From Vitreimonas flagellata (GTDB lineage: Bacteria; Pseudomonadota; Alphaproteobacteria; Caulobacterales; Aquidulcibacteraceae), in contig NZ_SBJL01000001.1 in NCBI RefSeq assembly GCF_004634425.1, forward strand, positions 283,001 through 347,000: a DNA stretch of 64,000 nt, in the 5' to 3' direction. The notes under the pieces were generated by a model, which worked only from the letters and a program-made list of their open reading frames with translations, searched no databases and had not been told where the DNA came from. Shown here one piece after another: positions 43,276 to 52,324 of this stretch. The position numbers and the translations under genes were made by a program. How positions within the stretch are numbered: the stretch's first letter is position 1; each line of letters starts with the position of its first letter.

Positions 43276-45078
43276 ATGCACGCCTACCGTACCCACACTT
43301 GCGGCGCCCTTCGCCCGGCAGATGCCGGCAGGGACGTGCGCCTGGCTGGTTGGGTTCACCGCAAGCGCGACCACGGCGGGCTGCTCTTCATCGATTTGCG
43401 CGATAATTACGGGCTAACCCAGATCGTGATCGCGCCGTCGAGCCCGGCGTTTGCGCTGGCTGAACGGCTGCGCGCCGAGAGCGTCATCCGCATCGACGGC
43501 AAGGTGGTGGAGCGCACGGCGGAAACCGTGAACGCGAACCTGCCGACGGGCGGCGTTGAAGTGCAGGCGGCAGCACTTGAGGTGCTGGGCGCGGCGGAAG
43601 AGCTGCCGTTGCCGGTGTTCGGCGAACAAGAATATCCCGAAGACATCCGCCTCAAGTATCGCTTCCTCGATCTGCGCCGCGAGAAGCTGCACAAATCGAT
43701 CCTGCTGCGCAGCCAAGTGATCGCGAGCCTGCGTCGCCGCATGATCGATCAGGGCTTCACCGAGTTTCAGACGCCGATCCTGACGGCGTCGTCGCCGGAA
43801 GGCGCGCGCGACTTCTTGGTGCCGTCGCGTCTGCATCCGGGCAAGTTCTACGCGCTGCCGCAGGCGCCGCAGCAATTCAAGCAGCTGCTCATGGTGGCGG
43901 GCTTCGATAAATATTTCCAAATCGCGCCGTGTTTCCGCGACGAGGACGCGCGCGCCGATCGTTCGCCTGGCGAATTCTATCAGCTCGATTTCGAGATGAG
44001 CTTCGTCACGCAGGAAGACGTGTTCAACGCCATCGGCCCGGTGCTGGCCGGCGTGTTCGAGGAATTCGGCAACGGCAAGCGCGTGACGCCGGCCAACGAA
44101 TTTCCGCGTATCCCCTATGCCGAGGCGATCTCAAAGTACGGTTCGGACAAGCCGGACCTGCGCAACCCGCTGATCCTGCAAGACGTCAGCGAGCACTTCC
44201 GCGGCGGCGGCTTTGGCGTGTTCGCGCGCATTCTCGAAAAGCCCAAAACCGCGGTGTGGGCTGTGCCTGCGCCGAACGGCGGCTCGCGCGCGTTCTGCGA
44301 TAAGATGAATGCGTGGGCGCAAGGCGAAGGCCAGCCGGGTCTGGGTTACATCTTCTGGCGCGAAGGCGAAGAAGGCGGCGCAGGACCGATCGCCAAGAAC
44401 ATTGGCGTCGAGAAGGCCAACGCCATTCGTGAGCAGCTTGGTTTGAAGGTGGGCGATGCCGCGTTCTTCGTCGCGGGCGAGCCGGCGAGTTTCTATAAAT
44501 TCGCAGGCCTCGCGCGCAACAAAGTCGCCGACGAATTGAATCTGGCCGACAAGGACCAGTTCAAATTCTGCTGGATCGTCGATTTTCCGATGTACGAGTG
44601 GAGCGAGGAAGAGAAGAAGATCGACTTCTCGCACAACCCGTTCTCGATGCCGAATTTCGACCACGAGAAATTCTTGAAGCTCGATGTGAGCGATCGCGAT
44701 ACGATCGAGAAGATCACGGCGTTCCAATACGACATCGTCTGCAACGGTGTGGAGCTCTCATCGGGCGCGATCCGGAACCACAAGCCGGAAATCATGATCA
44801 AGGCGTTCGAACTCGCCGGCTATCCGCAGAGCGTGGTGGAAGAGAAGTTCGGCGGCATGCTAAACGCTTTCCGCTTTGGCGCGCCGCCGCACGGTGGCTC
44901 GGCGCCGGGCGTGGACCGTATCGTCATGCTGCTCGCGGGCGTCGAGAACATCCGGGAAGTGATCGTCTTCCCGTTCAATCAACAGGCTCAAGACCTGATG
45001 ATGAACGCGCCAGGCGAAGTGACGCCGAAGCAGCTGAAAGAACTGCACATCCGCGTGGTCGAGCCGCCGAAGAGTTGA
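43276..45078 (+). CDS. aspS: Aspartyl-tRNA synthetase (probably non-discriminating)
   Basis: Charges tRNA(Asp), and probably also tRNA(Asn), with aspartate. The 600-residue bacterial-type class II enzyme has an N-terminal OB-fold ([25 protein letters not shown]), motif 2 [25 protein letters not shown], a GAD insertion domain, and motif 3 [14 protein letters not shown]. Two features suggest it also mischarges tRNA(Asn): presence of gatC and gatA in the same window, and the [11 protein letters not shown] rather than QSPQ reading in the active-site region. The ATG at 43276 was chosen over a 43-residue upstream extension. Confidence 0.96.
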   Translation: MHAYRTHTCGALRPADAGRDVRLAGWVHRKRDHGGLLFIDLRDNYGLTQIVIAPSSPAFALAERLRAESVIRIDGKVVERTAETVNANLPTGGVEVQAAALEVLGAAEELPLPVFGEQEYPEDIRLKYRFLDLRREKLHKSILLRSQVIASLRRRMIDQGFTEFQTPILTASSPEGARDFLVPSRLHPGKFYALPQAPQQFKQLLMVAGFDKYFQIAPCFRDEDARADRSPGEFYQLDFEMSFVTQEDVFNAIGPVLAGVFEEFGNGKRVTPANEFPRIPYAEAISKYGSDKPDLRNPLILQDVSEHFRGGGFGVFARILEKPKTAVWAVPAPNGGSRAFCDKMNAWAQGEGQPGLGYIFWREGEEGGAGPIAKNIGVEKANAIREQLGLKVGDAAFFVAGEPASFYKFAGLARNKVADELNLADKDQFKFCWIVDFPMYEWSEEEKKIDFSHNPFSMPNFDHEKFLKLDVSDRDTIEKITAFQYDIVCNGVELSSGAIRNHKPEIMIKAFELAGYPQSVVEEKFGGMLNAFRFGAPPHGGSAPGVDRIVMLLAGVENIREVIVFPFNQQAQDLMMNAPGEVTPKQLKELHIRVVEPPKS

Positions 45079-45537
45079 TTATTCGCAGACGCGTACGCGC
45101 AGGCCCTGCGGCGCTTGCGTTTCCGCATCGCCGCAAGCTTGGTTCAGCTGCGCTTGGGTGAGGCCGCGGGCTTCGGCGAGATCGGCGCCGGAAATGTTGG
45201 CGCGGGTGAAGGTCGCGCGCGTGACGTCGGCGCTGGTGAAATTCACGAACGTCAAATCCGCGTCGGTGAAATTGGCTGCGACGAATTCGGTGTCGCTTGC
45301 GTCGGCGCGGGTGAGTACGGCGTTGGAAAAATCGGCGCCGTTGAACACCGAATTCGACATCTTGGCGCCGGCGAGGATGCGCCCCGAGAGGTCGCAATCC
45401 TCGCACACCCCGCCATAAGCCGGTGAAAGCGCGATGCGTGTCGAGCCGCCGAACGGCCAGAACGCGAGCGCCTGGCCGCCAAACGCAACGGTCAGCGCAG
45501 CGCCCGCGATGGCGAGGAGGCGGAATTGTGTCAACAC
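45079..45537 (-). CDS. Exported pentapeptide-repeat protein
   Basis: About 152 residues. A hydrophobic N-terminal segment (FRLLAIAGAALTVAFGGQALAF) indicates export or a membrane anchor. After a CEDC pair comes a run of pentapeptide repeats with A(D/N)F-type units: SVFNGADFSNAVLTRADASDTEF, then FTDADLTFVNFTSADVTRATF, forming a short right-handed beta-helix. A C-terminal region has two more cysteines. No ATG is well placed; the GTG at 45537 begins just before the hydrophobic segment, while an ATG-like start at 45666 would add 43 unlikely residues. It is convergent with aspS, its stop adjacent to the aspS stop. Function unknown. Confidence 0.75.
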   Translation of the reverse strand: MLTQFRLLAIAGAALTVAFGGQALAFWPFGGSTRIALSPAYGGVCEDCDLSGRILAGAKMSNSVFNGADFSNAVLTRADASDTEFVAANFTDADLTFVNFTSADVTRATFTRANISGADLAEARGLTQAQLNQACGDAETQAPQGLRVRVCE

Positions 45538-45732
45538 GTGGACGCGGATAGGTCCGCCCAAGTGTTCGCGCCAGTGAAAAGTGGGTAAGCGAGGATTGTT
45601 ACTTATTGTTTCAAGCCGTGCGCGCCAGTCTAACCTGTGGGCAATGTGGATGTTGCGGCTCCGCAAGAAGTATTCGCATTAGCCGGCAAGTCGCAGGTTT
45701 GCGTGGGGCCGATAGTGCGCCAACCCGTTCGG

Positions 45733-46020
45733 TTACGGGCGTGCGGAGTGGCTCACGCCGCAGGATAAACAATTTCGGCGCAATACGATTGGCGCATAGA
45801 GATTTGTGGCGAGGTGATGCAGGGGCTCTTTGCATTTCCAGCAGCGCGCGTTGAAGGCGTAGACTAGCAAGAATGTGGGCCAGGCGCCCCAAATGCCAAC
45901 CGCAACGGCCGATGCCCCGGTCGCTTCGAGCGCCATCCCCAGATACGCAGCGCCGATGAATACGGGCAGCGTGGCTGCAATTAATGCGTAGCCGATCCAA
46001 ATGCGCGCGCTGTTGGACAT
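45733..46020 (-). CDS. Membrane protein with CxxC zinc-ribbon-like motifs, 95 aa
   Basis: Two hydrophobic helices (about residues 7-30, IWIGYALIAATLPVFIGAAYLG, and 36-55) precede a cytosolic or periplasmic tail with two Cys pairs, CWKC and CLSC, about 20 residues apart. These can make a zinc ribbon or two disulphides. No family is recognised. The 31-base gap to the NrdJ-like gene and equal strand suggest it may lie downstream on the same transcript. The 195 bases between it and the pentapeptide gene hold nothing recognisable. Confidence 0.65.
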   Translation of the reverse strand: MSNSARIWIGYALIAATLPVFIGAAYLGMALEATGASAVAVGIWGAWPTFLLVYAFNARCWKCKEPLHHLATNLYAPIVLRRNCLSCGVSHSARP

Positions 46021-46051
46021 GCCCTAGCTTAGTCGCGCGTAGAGCCGACGC

Positions 46052-48889
46052 CTAGCCGCCGCTGGCCTCGCCTGTCGCGCCGCAGGCGGCGCATTTGCCG
46101 GAGTGTTCGACGGTGAAGTGGCCGCAAGCGCCGCAGGGCTCGTTGCGATAGCCGGTGGCGGCTGGGCGCGCGGGCGCTGCCGCCGGCTTCTCGTCGCGAC
46201 GATCGCGGGTCTCGGCAGCGCGTGGGCGCAGCATCACGAGATTGTCGGGCGATGCGCCACGGGCGAAGCCGCGCGAGATGAGGCGTGCGGCGCTTTCGGC
46301 GTCTTGCGCGTGCTTGGAGAGGCCGTCGCTGCGCGCTTCGAATGGATCGACCTGCGCGAGATCGGCGCGGCCGAGATACGAGACCGCGAGTTCGCGGAAG
46401 ATGTAGTCGAGGATCGATGTCGCGTGGCGGATCGTGTCGTTGCCGCGCACTTCGCCGGCGGGTTCGAAGCGCGTGAACAGGAACGCGTCGACATATTCTT
46501 CGAGCGGCACGCCATATTGCAGGCCGATCGAGATTGAGATCGCGAAATTGTTCATCAGTGAACGGAAGGACGCGCCTTCCTTGTGCAGATCGATGAAGAT
46601 TTCGCCGAGTTCGCCATCGTCATATTCGCCGGTGTGCAAATAGACTTTGTGACCTCCGACTTGCGATTTTTGGATGTATCCTTTGCGGCGTTCCGGTAAG
46701 CGGCGACGGCCTTTGAAGGCAGGCGCTTCGCTGACGGAGAGTGTGGCTGGCGACGGAACGGCGATCGTTTGCGGCGCTGCCGGCGCGGCTTGCGCGGCCG
46801 GCCGGGCTTCCTCGGCGACATCTTCTTCCAGCGCCGGAAGCGTTAGCGTGATCGGCGGCGCTTCGGCGCGGATGTTGATGAGCGCAACGCCCGCGGCTTG
46901 TGCTGCTTTAAGCAATTCGGCGCGGCGTTCGGCCCCCGCTTCACCGAGCGCGATGTCGAGCGCGGTGCGTGCGTAGGGCGCTGTCGCGGCGGCCATGGCG
47001 ATGCGCGCATCCGGCGCGATGTCGCGGTCGCTGGCGAAGATCGCGGCATGCGCGTCGGCAAGGGTCGGTGCGCCTTTGAGATCGCCCGCGCCCATACAGA
47101 AGGCTTCGGCGGCGGCGATATCATCTTCGCTGAAGCCGAGTGTCTTCAAGAGATCACCGCGCTTGCCGGCGGCGACGTCAGGCGGAAGCTTTAGCACTTC
47201 TTCGCAGAGCTCAGGGCCGATCACGAGCGGGTGCACGGCGGCGCGCAGATTGAAGGCGTCGGCGGCGGCTTCTTCGATGGCTTCGAGCGCAGGCTCGGTG
47301 AGGCCAAGCTTCTCGAGGCGTTCGAGATTGACGCCCGGCGCGCCGCGCAAGGTACGGCGACCTTCGACGTGAAGCGTGAGCGCGTTGATCTCGTCGGCAT
47401 TGTAGCCAAGCGTGGCGAGGCCTGCGCGTGCGTCGTCGCTGAGGATGCGGCCGAAACGGCCGTCGTCGCGCTGGCCGAAACCCGCAACGCCTGGCGCGGG
47501 TGCGGCGCCAATGGCCGAAACGCCCAAGCGTCGCGCGCTGCCGATGTCGCGCGCAAAGGCGATGGCGACCGAGGTGCGCAAGCCGGCATTTTTGGCGCCG
47601 GGGAGTCCGCGATAGATCGTCTGAGCACGCGCGGCGATGGCGCCTTTGAGCGATGCGGCTGCATCACGCGCAACTTTCAGCGACGCTTCTTCAGCGCGCT
47701 TCGACTTGCTCCATTCCGGATAGGCTTGCTTCGCATCAGCAAGCGCGGCGCTCTCGGAGATCGCGGTGGCGTGCGCGAGCGCTGCGACCGAGGCGGCGAG
47801 CGTGCGTCCTGCATCGCTGTCGTACGCGAGACCGGCGCGCATCAGCAGCGCGGCGACGCCTTCGAGGCGGATGAGGATGGGGCGACGTGGCGCGCCATGT
47901 GCGCCGTGCGCAGCGTCGAGCGCTTGCACGAGCGCGCGGATCGCGGCTTCGAAGCCGGCGATGTCGAAGCCCTTGTCGGCATCATGGAAGCGCGCGAGCG
48001 CGATGCTGGCGCCGATGACGCTGGTTTCGTCATTCGCGGCAAACGCGCCGGTCGGATCGATGGCGCTGTCGCCAAAGGCGGTCAGCGTATGCGCGCCGGG
48101 TTCGGAGGCAGCGATGGCGACACGGCGGCGTGCGGGATCGGCGCCGGCGTCGAGCGCTGCGCTATAGGCGCCGCGGCTCACTGCGCCGGCGAGTGCTGCG
48201 AGAATGTCCGCATCGGGTGCGCCCGCGAGGCGCGCGGCGGCGGCTTTGCGGCGTACGCCGCCATTCTCGACGTTCAAACCGTTGCGCACGGCTTCGATGG
48301 CGAGATCCGCAAGCGCGGTGTCGAGTGCGCGTGCGCCGGCGGCGAGCGCTGCGCCCGCGCGAATGCGCGCGGCTTCGTCGGCGACAAGCGCTAACGATGC
48401 GTCGCCATCAGCGCGCACGAGAATGGAGGCGCCGTCGCGGCCTTCGGGATCGGCCATGCGTGCGGCGGCGTCGAGCGCGTCGAGTGCGGCGGACGAGGGA
48501 TTGCCGGCGATGCCGATCTTGGCGCCGGCGGCGAGCAAGGTTTGCGCACGCGCGATCGCGCTCAATTCTTCGCGCTTATCTTTGGGCCAATAGAGCAATG
48601 CTGCGGAAAGTGCGAGCTCGGCGCCGTCGGCCATTGCTGCGCGCAGGAGCGGTGGATCGAGTGTGACCTGGCCGGCGGCGATCATTGCGTTAAGGCGATC
48701 GGCGAGCGTCTTGTCCTCAGCCCAGAACCCAAGCCTTGCGGTAGCCCGCGCTAGCGCTTTGGTGATGCTGGGGCCTGACGGCGTGTCGATGGCGATCCCG
48801 GCTTCGAGCGCAGCCTGCACCATTGCCTCGGACCATTGCGCGGGCGCTTGGGCGATCGCGCGCGAATCCTGATCGAAGTCCTGAGCCAT
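46052..48889 (-). CDS. NrdJ-like class II ribonucleotide reductase pseudoenzyme
   Basis: A 945-residue Ala-rich protein with the layout of vitamin B12-dependent ribonucleotide reductase NrdJ (usually about 1200) but without its chemistry. Segments that follow NrdJ are [18 protein letters not shown] (about 350), [14 protein letters not shown] with [10 protein letters not shown] (about 500-520), [25 protein letters not shown] (about 600), and [12 protein letters not shown]. The best-kept part is the C-terminal TSCPD-like domain (about 735-840): [20 protein letters not shown], then [26 protein letters not shown] CxxC pair tail ends the chain. The catalytic barrel has no cysteine; NPCSE, CNLAS and DCANPCG motifs are absent. 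ATG at 48889 follows AGGAG. Role unknown; a regulatory or assembly function is inference. Confidence 0.8.
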   Translation of the reverse strand: MAQDFDQDSRAIAQAPAQWSEAMVQAALEAGIAIDTPSGPSITKALARATARLGFWAEDKTLADRLNAMIAAGQVTLDPPLLRAAMADGAELALSAALLYWPKDKREELSAIARAQTLLAAGAKIGIAGNPSSAALDALDAAARMADPEGRDGASILVRADGDASLALVADEAARIRAGAALAAGARALDTALADLAIEAVRNGLNVENGGVRRKAAAARLAGAPDADILAALAGAVSRGAYSAALDAGADPARRRVAIAASEPGAHTLTAFGDSAIDPTGAFAANDETSVIGASIALARFHDADKGFDIAGFEAAIRALVQALDAAHGAHGAPRRPILIRLEGVAALLMRAGLAYDSDAGRTLAASVAALAHATAISESAALADAKQAYPEWSKSKRAEEASLKVARDAAASLKGAIAARAQTIYRGLPGAKNAGLRTSVAIAFARDIGSARRLGVSAIGAAPAPGVAGFGQRDDGRFGRILSDDARAGLATLGYNADEINALTLHVEGRRTLRGAPGVNLERLEKLGLTEPALEAIEEAAADAFNLRAAVHPLVIGPELCEEVLKLPPDVAAGKRGDLLKTLGFSEDDIAAAEAFCMGAGDLKGAPTLADAHAAIFASDRDIAPDARIAMAAATAPYARTALDIALGEAGAERRAELLKAAQAAGVALINIRAEAPPITLTLPALEEDVAEEARPAAQAAPAAPQTIAVPSPATLSVSEAPAFKGRRRLPERRKGYIQKSQVGGHKVYLHTGEYDDGELGEIFIDLHKEGASFRSLMNNFAISISIGLQYGVPLEEYVDAFLFTRFEPAGEVRGNDTIRHATSILDYIFRELAVSYLGRADLAQVDPFEARSDGLSKHAQDAESAARLISRGFARGASPDNLVMLRPRAAETRDRRDEKPAAAPARPAATGYRNEPCGACGHFTVEHSGKCAACGATGEASGG

Positions 48890-48934
48890 CGGAGTCTCCT
48901 TCGGGCTCGGAACATACGCTTGCGTCGCGTGTCG

Positions 48935-48983
48935 GATCAATATCTAGTATGGAACGACCTGGGATTATCCCAAGATATTGTTT
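48935..48983 (-). promoter_or_regulatory. Two NrdR-box-like sites upstream of the NrdJ-like gene
   Basis: Box 1 at 48935-48950 (GATCAATATCTAGTAT) and box 2 at 48968-48983 (TCCCAAGATATTGTTT). Against the consensus ACACAATATATTGTGT they match 10 and 12 of 16 positions by eye, and share an inverted CAATATCT core. Start-to-start spacing is 33 bases, near three helical turns, as in paired NrdR operators. They lie 46-94 bases before the ATG, and may also affect the divergent NDUFA12-like gene. Confidence 0.6.
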
Positions 48984-49079
48984 CGCACCCGCACTGGACG
49001 CCGTGCGGGCGCTTCGTCATATTGCGCCCGCCGCGAACCGGGGCCGCAATACTGGCGCGGAGGAGTCTCATTTCAGCCC

Positions 49080-49487
49080 ATGCTTAAGCGCATCTTCACC
49101 TGGTGGAACGGCGCCACGATCGGAGCTCTGGTCGATATCGGTCGCCGCGGAGCGTTCGTGGGCGAGGACGAACAAGGCAATCGCTTTTACGAAGAGCGCC
49201 GGCCGAGCATCGAAGGCCGCAAGCGCCGCTACGTCATTTATAACGGCCTGGCCGAAGCTTCGCGCGTGTCGCCGGATTGGCATGGCTGGATGCACCACAC
49301 GATCGCTGAACCGCCGACGGTGCAGCCGTTGAAGCGTCAGAAATGGGAAAAGCCGCACGAGCCGAATTTGACCGGCACCGTGTTCGCGTATCGCCCGAAG
49401 GGTTCGATCGCACGTGGTGGTGAGCGCCAAGCGTCAAGCGCGGACTACGAAGCGTGGACCCCGGATGCTGCGGAGCCGCGCTCATGA
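49080..49487 (+). CDS. NADH:ubiquinone oxidoreductase accessory subunit, NDUFA12/B17.2 type
   Basis: A 135-residue accessory subunit of respiratory complex I, found in alphaproteobacteria and mitochondria. The N-terminus is LKRIFTWWNGATIGALVD. The core contains VGEDEQGNRFYEERR, RRYVIYNGLAEASRVSPDWHGWMHHT and PTVQP, all characteristic of the family. The tail is hydrophilic. The ATG at 49080 was preferred to a frame beginning at 48978. It overlaps the mlaD-like gene by four bases. Confidence 0.93.
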   Translation: MLKRIFTWWNGATIGALVDIGRRGAFVGEDEQGNRFYEERRPSIEGRKRRYVIYNGLAEASRVSPDWHGWMHHTIAEPPTVQPLKRQKWEKPHEPNLTGTVFAYRPKGSIARGGERQASSADYEAWTPDAAEPRS

Positions 49488-49966
49488 ACGCCGGTTTCGA
49501 GCGTTGGGGCGAGACGATCGTCGGCGCAATCGTTGCGTTTGTGGCGGTTGGTTTCTTCGTGTTCGCGGCTTCGCAAGCGGGCGCGACGGGCAGCGCGAAC
49601 GGCTATGAATTGACGGCGCGGTTTCAGCGCGTCGATGGCGTCGGCGTTGGTTCCGACGTGCGTGTCTCTGGCGTGAAAGTCGGCGTGGTGCGTGCAGTGG
49701 GCCTTGACCCCGACACGTATGACGCGCGCCTGACGCTTTTGATCGACGGCGGCATTCAAGTGCTCGACGACAGCACCGCGCGCATCGCGACGGATGGTTT
49801 GCTTGGCGGCGGTTACGTCGCGATCGAGCCGGCTGGCTTTGATGCGCTGGCCGCTGGCGGTGAAATTCCGAACACGCAAGGTTCGGTCGATTTGCTGACT
49901 GTGCTCGCCAGCTTTGCGCAGGGGTCTGGGCAAAGCCAAACTCAGGAAGAAGCGCCACCACCATGA
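49484..49966 (+). CDS. mlaD: MlaD-like outer-membrane lipid asymmetry protein (MCE domain)
   Basis: A membrane-anchored MCE-domain protein that binds phospholipid for the Mla transport system. The 160-residue product has one N-terminal transmembrane helix (ETIVGAIVAFVAVGFFVFAAS). This is followed by the MCE domain: YELTARFQRVDGVGVGSDVRVSGVKVGVVRAVGLD, a beta-barrel core ending LLGGGYVAIEP and a hydrophilic tail. Its place between the NDUFA12-type and DUF2155 genes is a conserved alphaproteobacterial order; mlaE and mlaF are not here. It overlaps both neighbours by four bases. Confidence 0.9.
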   Translation: MNAGFERWGETIVGAIVAFVAVGFFVFAASQAGATGSANGYELTARFQRVDGVGVGSDVRVSGVKVGVVRAVGLDPDTYDARLTLLIDGGIQVLDDSTARIATDGLLGGGYVAIEPAGFDALAAGGEIPNTQGSVDLLTVLASFAQGSGQSQTQEEAPPP

Positions 49967-50331
49967 TCCGCACGCTTGTCGCCGCGTTTGTGTTTTTTGC
50001 CGCCGCCGTGGGCCCAGCTCACGCGCAGCGCGCTGTCATTCGCGGTCTCGACAAGATCACCGGCCACGCACGCGATTACACGTTGACGATCGGGCGCGCT
50101 GAACGCGTCGGTTCGCTCGAAGTGATCGCGCGCGCCTGCACCAAGAGCGCGCCGGAAGAAACGCCGGAAGTGCGCATCTACGTCGAAGTGTTCGACAATC
50201 CGCCGGCGCGCGAAGGCGAAGAGGCGACGCGCCAGGAAATTTTCCATGGCTGGCTGTTTGCGTCGAGCCCCGGCCTCAACGCCGTCGATCATCCCACTTG
50301 GGATATCTGGGCGATCGACTGCCGCGCGTAA
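49963..50331 (+). CDS. DUF2155 domain exported protein
   Basis: A 122-residue protein with a signal peptide (MIRTLVAAFVFFAAAVGPAHA) and the DUF2155 region: AVIRGLDKITGHARDYTLTIGRAERVGSLEVIARAC, then EVRIYVEVFDNPP, FHGWLFASSPGLNAVDHPTWDIWAIDC. The two cysteines are likely paired. The family is restricted largely to alphaproteobacteria and lacks an experimentally known role. It is cotranscribed with the NDUFA12-type and mlaD-like genes. Confidence 0.92.
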   Translation: MIRTLVAAFVFFAAAVGPAHAQRAVIRGLDKITGHARDYTLTIGRAERVGSLEVIARACTKSAPEETPEVRIYVEVFDNPPAREGEEATRQEIFHGWLFASSPGLNAVDHPTWDIWAIDCRA

Positions 50332-50421
50332 GGCGCACTTCATTCCGTAAGCAGATCGTCGCTTTTCGCGTGCACGCGCGCGAACACGTTTAAGCTTGCC
50401 TCCCGAAAGGGAGGTCGAGCC

Positions 50422-50820
50422 ATGCGTGTGATGGGCCATAATGTGCTGGCGATTATCGTCGCCGCGATCGCAATTTATCTGATCGAGTTCGTTATCTTCG
50501 CGGTGTTGATGACGCCGGAACAATATCAAGCTTTGGTCGGACTATCGCCGGAACAAATGCATCCCGACCGCATGCCGTTCGGGCCGATCCCGCCGGTGCT
50601 TTTCGCGATTGGTTTGTCGTTCGCCATCAAATGGCGCGCAGCGGTGGGTTGGATGGGCGGCGTCATGACGGGCTTGCTGATGGCTGTATTCTTTGGCCTC
50701 GCGGCGAGTTTCTACCCGTTCGTCTATGGCTCGCACGATGCGGCCTATTTGGCGGTCGATCTCGGGCATTACCTCGTTTGTTTCGGCGTCGCGGGCGCGA
50801 TTTTGGGCGCTTGGAAATAG
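50422..50820 (+). CDS. Four-helix membrane protein (DUF1761-like)
   Basis: A 132-residue integral membrane protein. Four hydrophobic stretches are seen: [58 protein letters not shown] and [17 protein letters not shown]. Its size and layout resemble DUF1761 proteins but the match is weak and was made from memory. AGGGAGG lies upstream of the ATG at 50422, ten bases away. Function unknown. It lies alone between the DUF2155 gene and surE. Confidence 0.65.
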   Translation: MRVMGHNVLAIIVAAIAIYLIEFVIFAVLMTPEQYQALVGLSPEQMHPDRMPFGPIPPVLFAIGLSFAIKWRAAVGWMGGVMTGLLMAVFFGLAASFYPFVYGSHDAAYLAVDLGHYLVCFGVAGAILGAWK

Positions 50821-50863
50821 GGTTTCCGTGACAGGCATGGCCGTTCGCGCTAAGCGGGCGGCC

Positions 50864-51649
50864 ATGCGCATTCTCTGCACCAATGACGACGGCATCCACG
50901 CGACGGGCTTGGCGATCCTTGAGAAGATCGCGCGCACGTTTAGCGATGATGTGTGGGTCGTCGCGCCCGAGAGCGAACAATCGGGCGCGTCGCGTGCGTT
51001 GACACTCACTGCGCCGATCCGCGTGCGCCAAGCTGGCGACAAGCGCTTCGCGATCACCGGCACGCCGACCGATTGCGTGTTGCTTGGTGTCGAGCATCTG
51101 ATCGAAGGCGCGAAACCTGATCTTGTGCTTTCCGGCGTCAATCGCGGGCAGAACATCGCCGAAGACGTGACGTTCTCCGGCACGATCGCCGGCGCCATGC
51201 AGGGCATGCAATTCGGCATTCCTGCAATTGCGCTTTCACAAGCGCGCGGTTTTCGCGGCGAGGAAGCGGCGATACCTTGGGAAACGGCGGAGACGTTCGG
51301 CGCGGGCGTGGTTGGCCAATTGCTGAAGCATGGTTGGCCCAAGGACGTGCTGATGAATGTGAACTTTCCCGATTTGCCGCCAGATGAAGTGAAGGAAGTC
51401 GAGATGACGACGCAGGGGCGTCGCGATCAACACGTCATCTACGCGGATAAGCGCACCGATCTGCGCGGCGGCTCGTATTTCTGGTTGGGCTTTCGCGGGC
51501 AATTGTCGAGCCCGCCGCCTGGGACGGATCTGCGCGCGATTTATGAGGGCCGCATCTCGGTGACGCCACTGCACATCGATCTCACGCACATGCAGACGAT
51601 CCACGATCTCAAAGGTGTCCTGGGCGGTGCGCCGCCGAAGGCGGAGTAA
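50864..51649 (+). CDS. surE: 5'/3'-nucleotidase SurE
   Basis: A metal-dependent nucleoside-monophosphate phosphatase linked to stress survival. The 261-residue protein starts [19 protein letters not shown], the SurE signature. It then has [17 protein letters not shown], the nucleotide site [13 protein letters not shown], and [39 protein letters not shown], all intact. The ATG at 50864 is the only start matching the family; longer in-frame sequence is not conserved. pcm begins four bases after its stop, the usual surE-pcm pairing. Confidence 0.97.
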   Translation: MRILCTNDDGIHATGLAILEKIARTFSDDVWVVAPESEQSGASRALTLTAPIRVRQAGDKRFAITGTPTDCVLLGVEHLIEGAKPDLVLSGVNRGQNIAEDVTFSGTIAGAMQGMQFGIPAIALSQARGFRGEEAAIPWETAETFGAGVVGQLLKHGWPKDVLMNVNFPDLPPDEVKEVEMTTQGRRDQHVIYADKRTDLRGGSYFWLGFRGQLSSPPPGTDLRAIYEGRISVTPLHIDLTHMQTIHDLKGVLGGAPPKAE

Positions 51650-51652
51650 AAC

Positions 51653-52285
51653 GTGAGCGTCGATCCTGCACGCTTGATGCGCTTCGTGTTGGAGATGCGC
51701 CAGGCTGGCGTGACCGACGCGCGGGTGTTGGCTGCGCTCGAACGTACATCGCGCGCGCATTATGCGCCGGAGCATCTGGAAGGCTTGGCGTTGGATGATG
51801 TGGCGCTGCCGATTGGGCATGGGCAGAACATGACCAAGCCTTCGGTGATTGGGCGCATTGTGTCGGCGCTTGAAGTCCGCGCGGATGACGTTGTGCTGGA
51901 GATTGGCACCGGCTCCGGCTTTCAGACCGGCGTGCTTTCGGACCTCGCGCACAAAGTGGTGTCGGTCGAACGCTGGCGTGACCTTGCGGCCGAGGCGCGC
52001 GGCAAGTTTGGGCGCGCGCGGCTGATGCGGACATACGCGCATGTCGGCGACGGCTATTCTGGCTGGGAGGACGACGCGCCGTACGATCGCATCGTGGTCA
52101 ACGTCGCGGTGGAGGAGATTCCGCCGGCGTTGCTGGAGCAATTGAAGCCGGATGGCGTGCTGGTGGCGCCGGTGGGCGATCGATTGATCCGCTATCGCAA
52201 CGGTGTGCGTGAGGATTTGGGGCCGGTGAAACTGCCGCCGATGGAGCGCGGCGTGGAAGACGGCGAGGCGAGCCCAGCGTCTTAA
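51653..52285 (+). CDS. pcm: Protein-L-isoaspartate O-methyltransferase
   Basis: Repairs isoaspartyl residues in aged proteins using S-adenosylmethionine. The 210-residue protein has VRADDVVLEIGTGSGFQTGVLSDLAHKVVSVE (motif I and the acidic post-I), YDRIVVNVAVEEIPPALLEQLKPDGVLVAPVG, and the entrance motif ALPIGHGQNMTKPSVIG. That last motif is the counterpart of GQTISQP but differs at several positions. GTG start at 51653. It is coupled to surE, and the LysM/LytM gene follows. Confidence 0.92.
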   Translation: MSVDPARLMRFVLEMRQAGVTDARVLAALERTSRAHYAPEHLEGLALDDVALPIGHGQNMTKPSVIGRIVSALEVRADDVVLEIGTGSGFQTGVLSDLAHKVVSVERWRDLAAEARGKFGRARLMRTYAHVGDGYSGWEDDAPYDRIVVNVAVEEIPPALLEQLKPDGVLVAPVGDRLIRYRNGVREDLGPVKLPPMERGVEDGEASPAS

Positions 52286-52324
52286 TTTGCCGGCCGGCGC
52301 GATTCTGAGCGAAACTGGGCGACG

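Noticed and set aside
47231-48394. A 387-codon plus-strand frame opposite the NrdJ-like gene
   Set aside because: The minus-strand frame is far longer, has a binding site and NrdJ similarity; the plus frame has no domain pattern.
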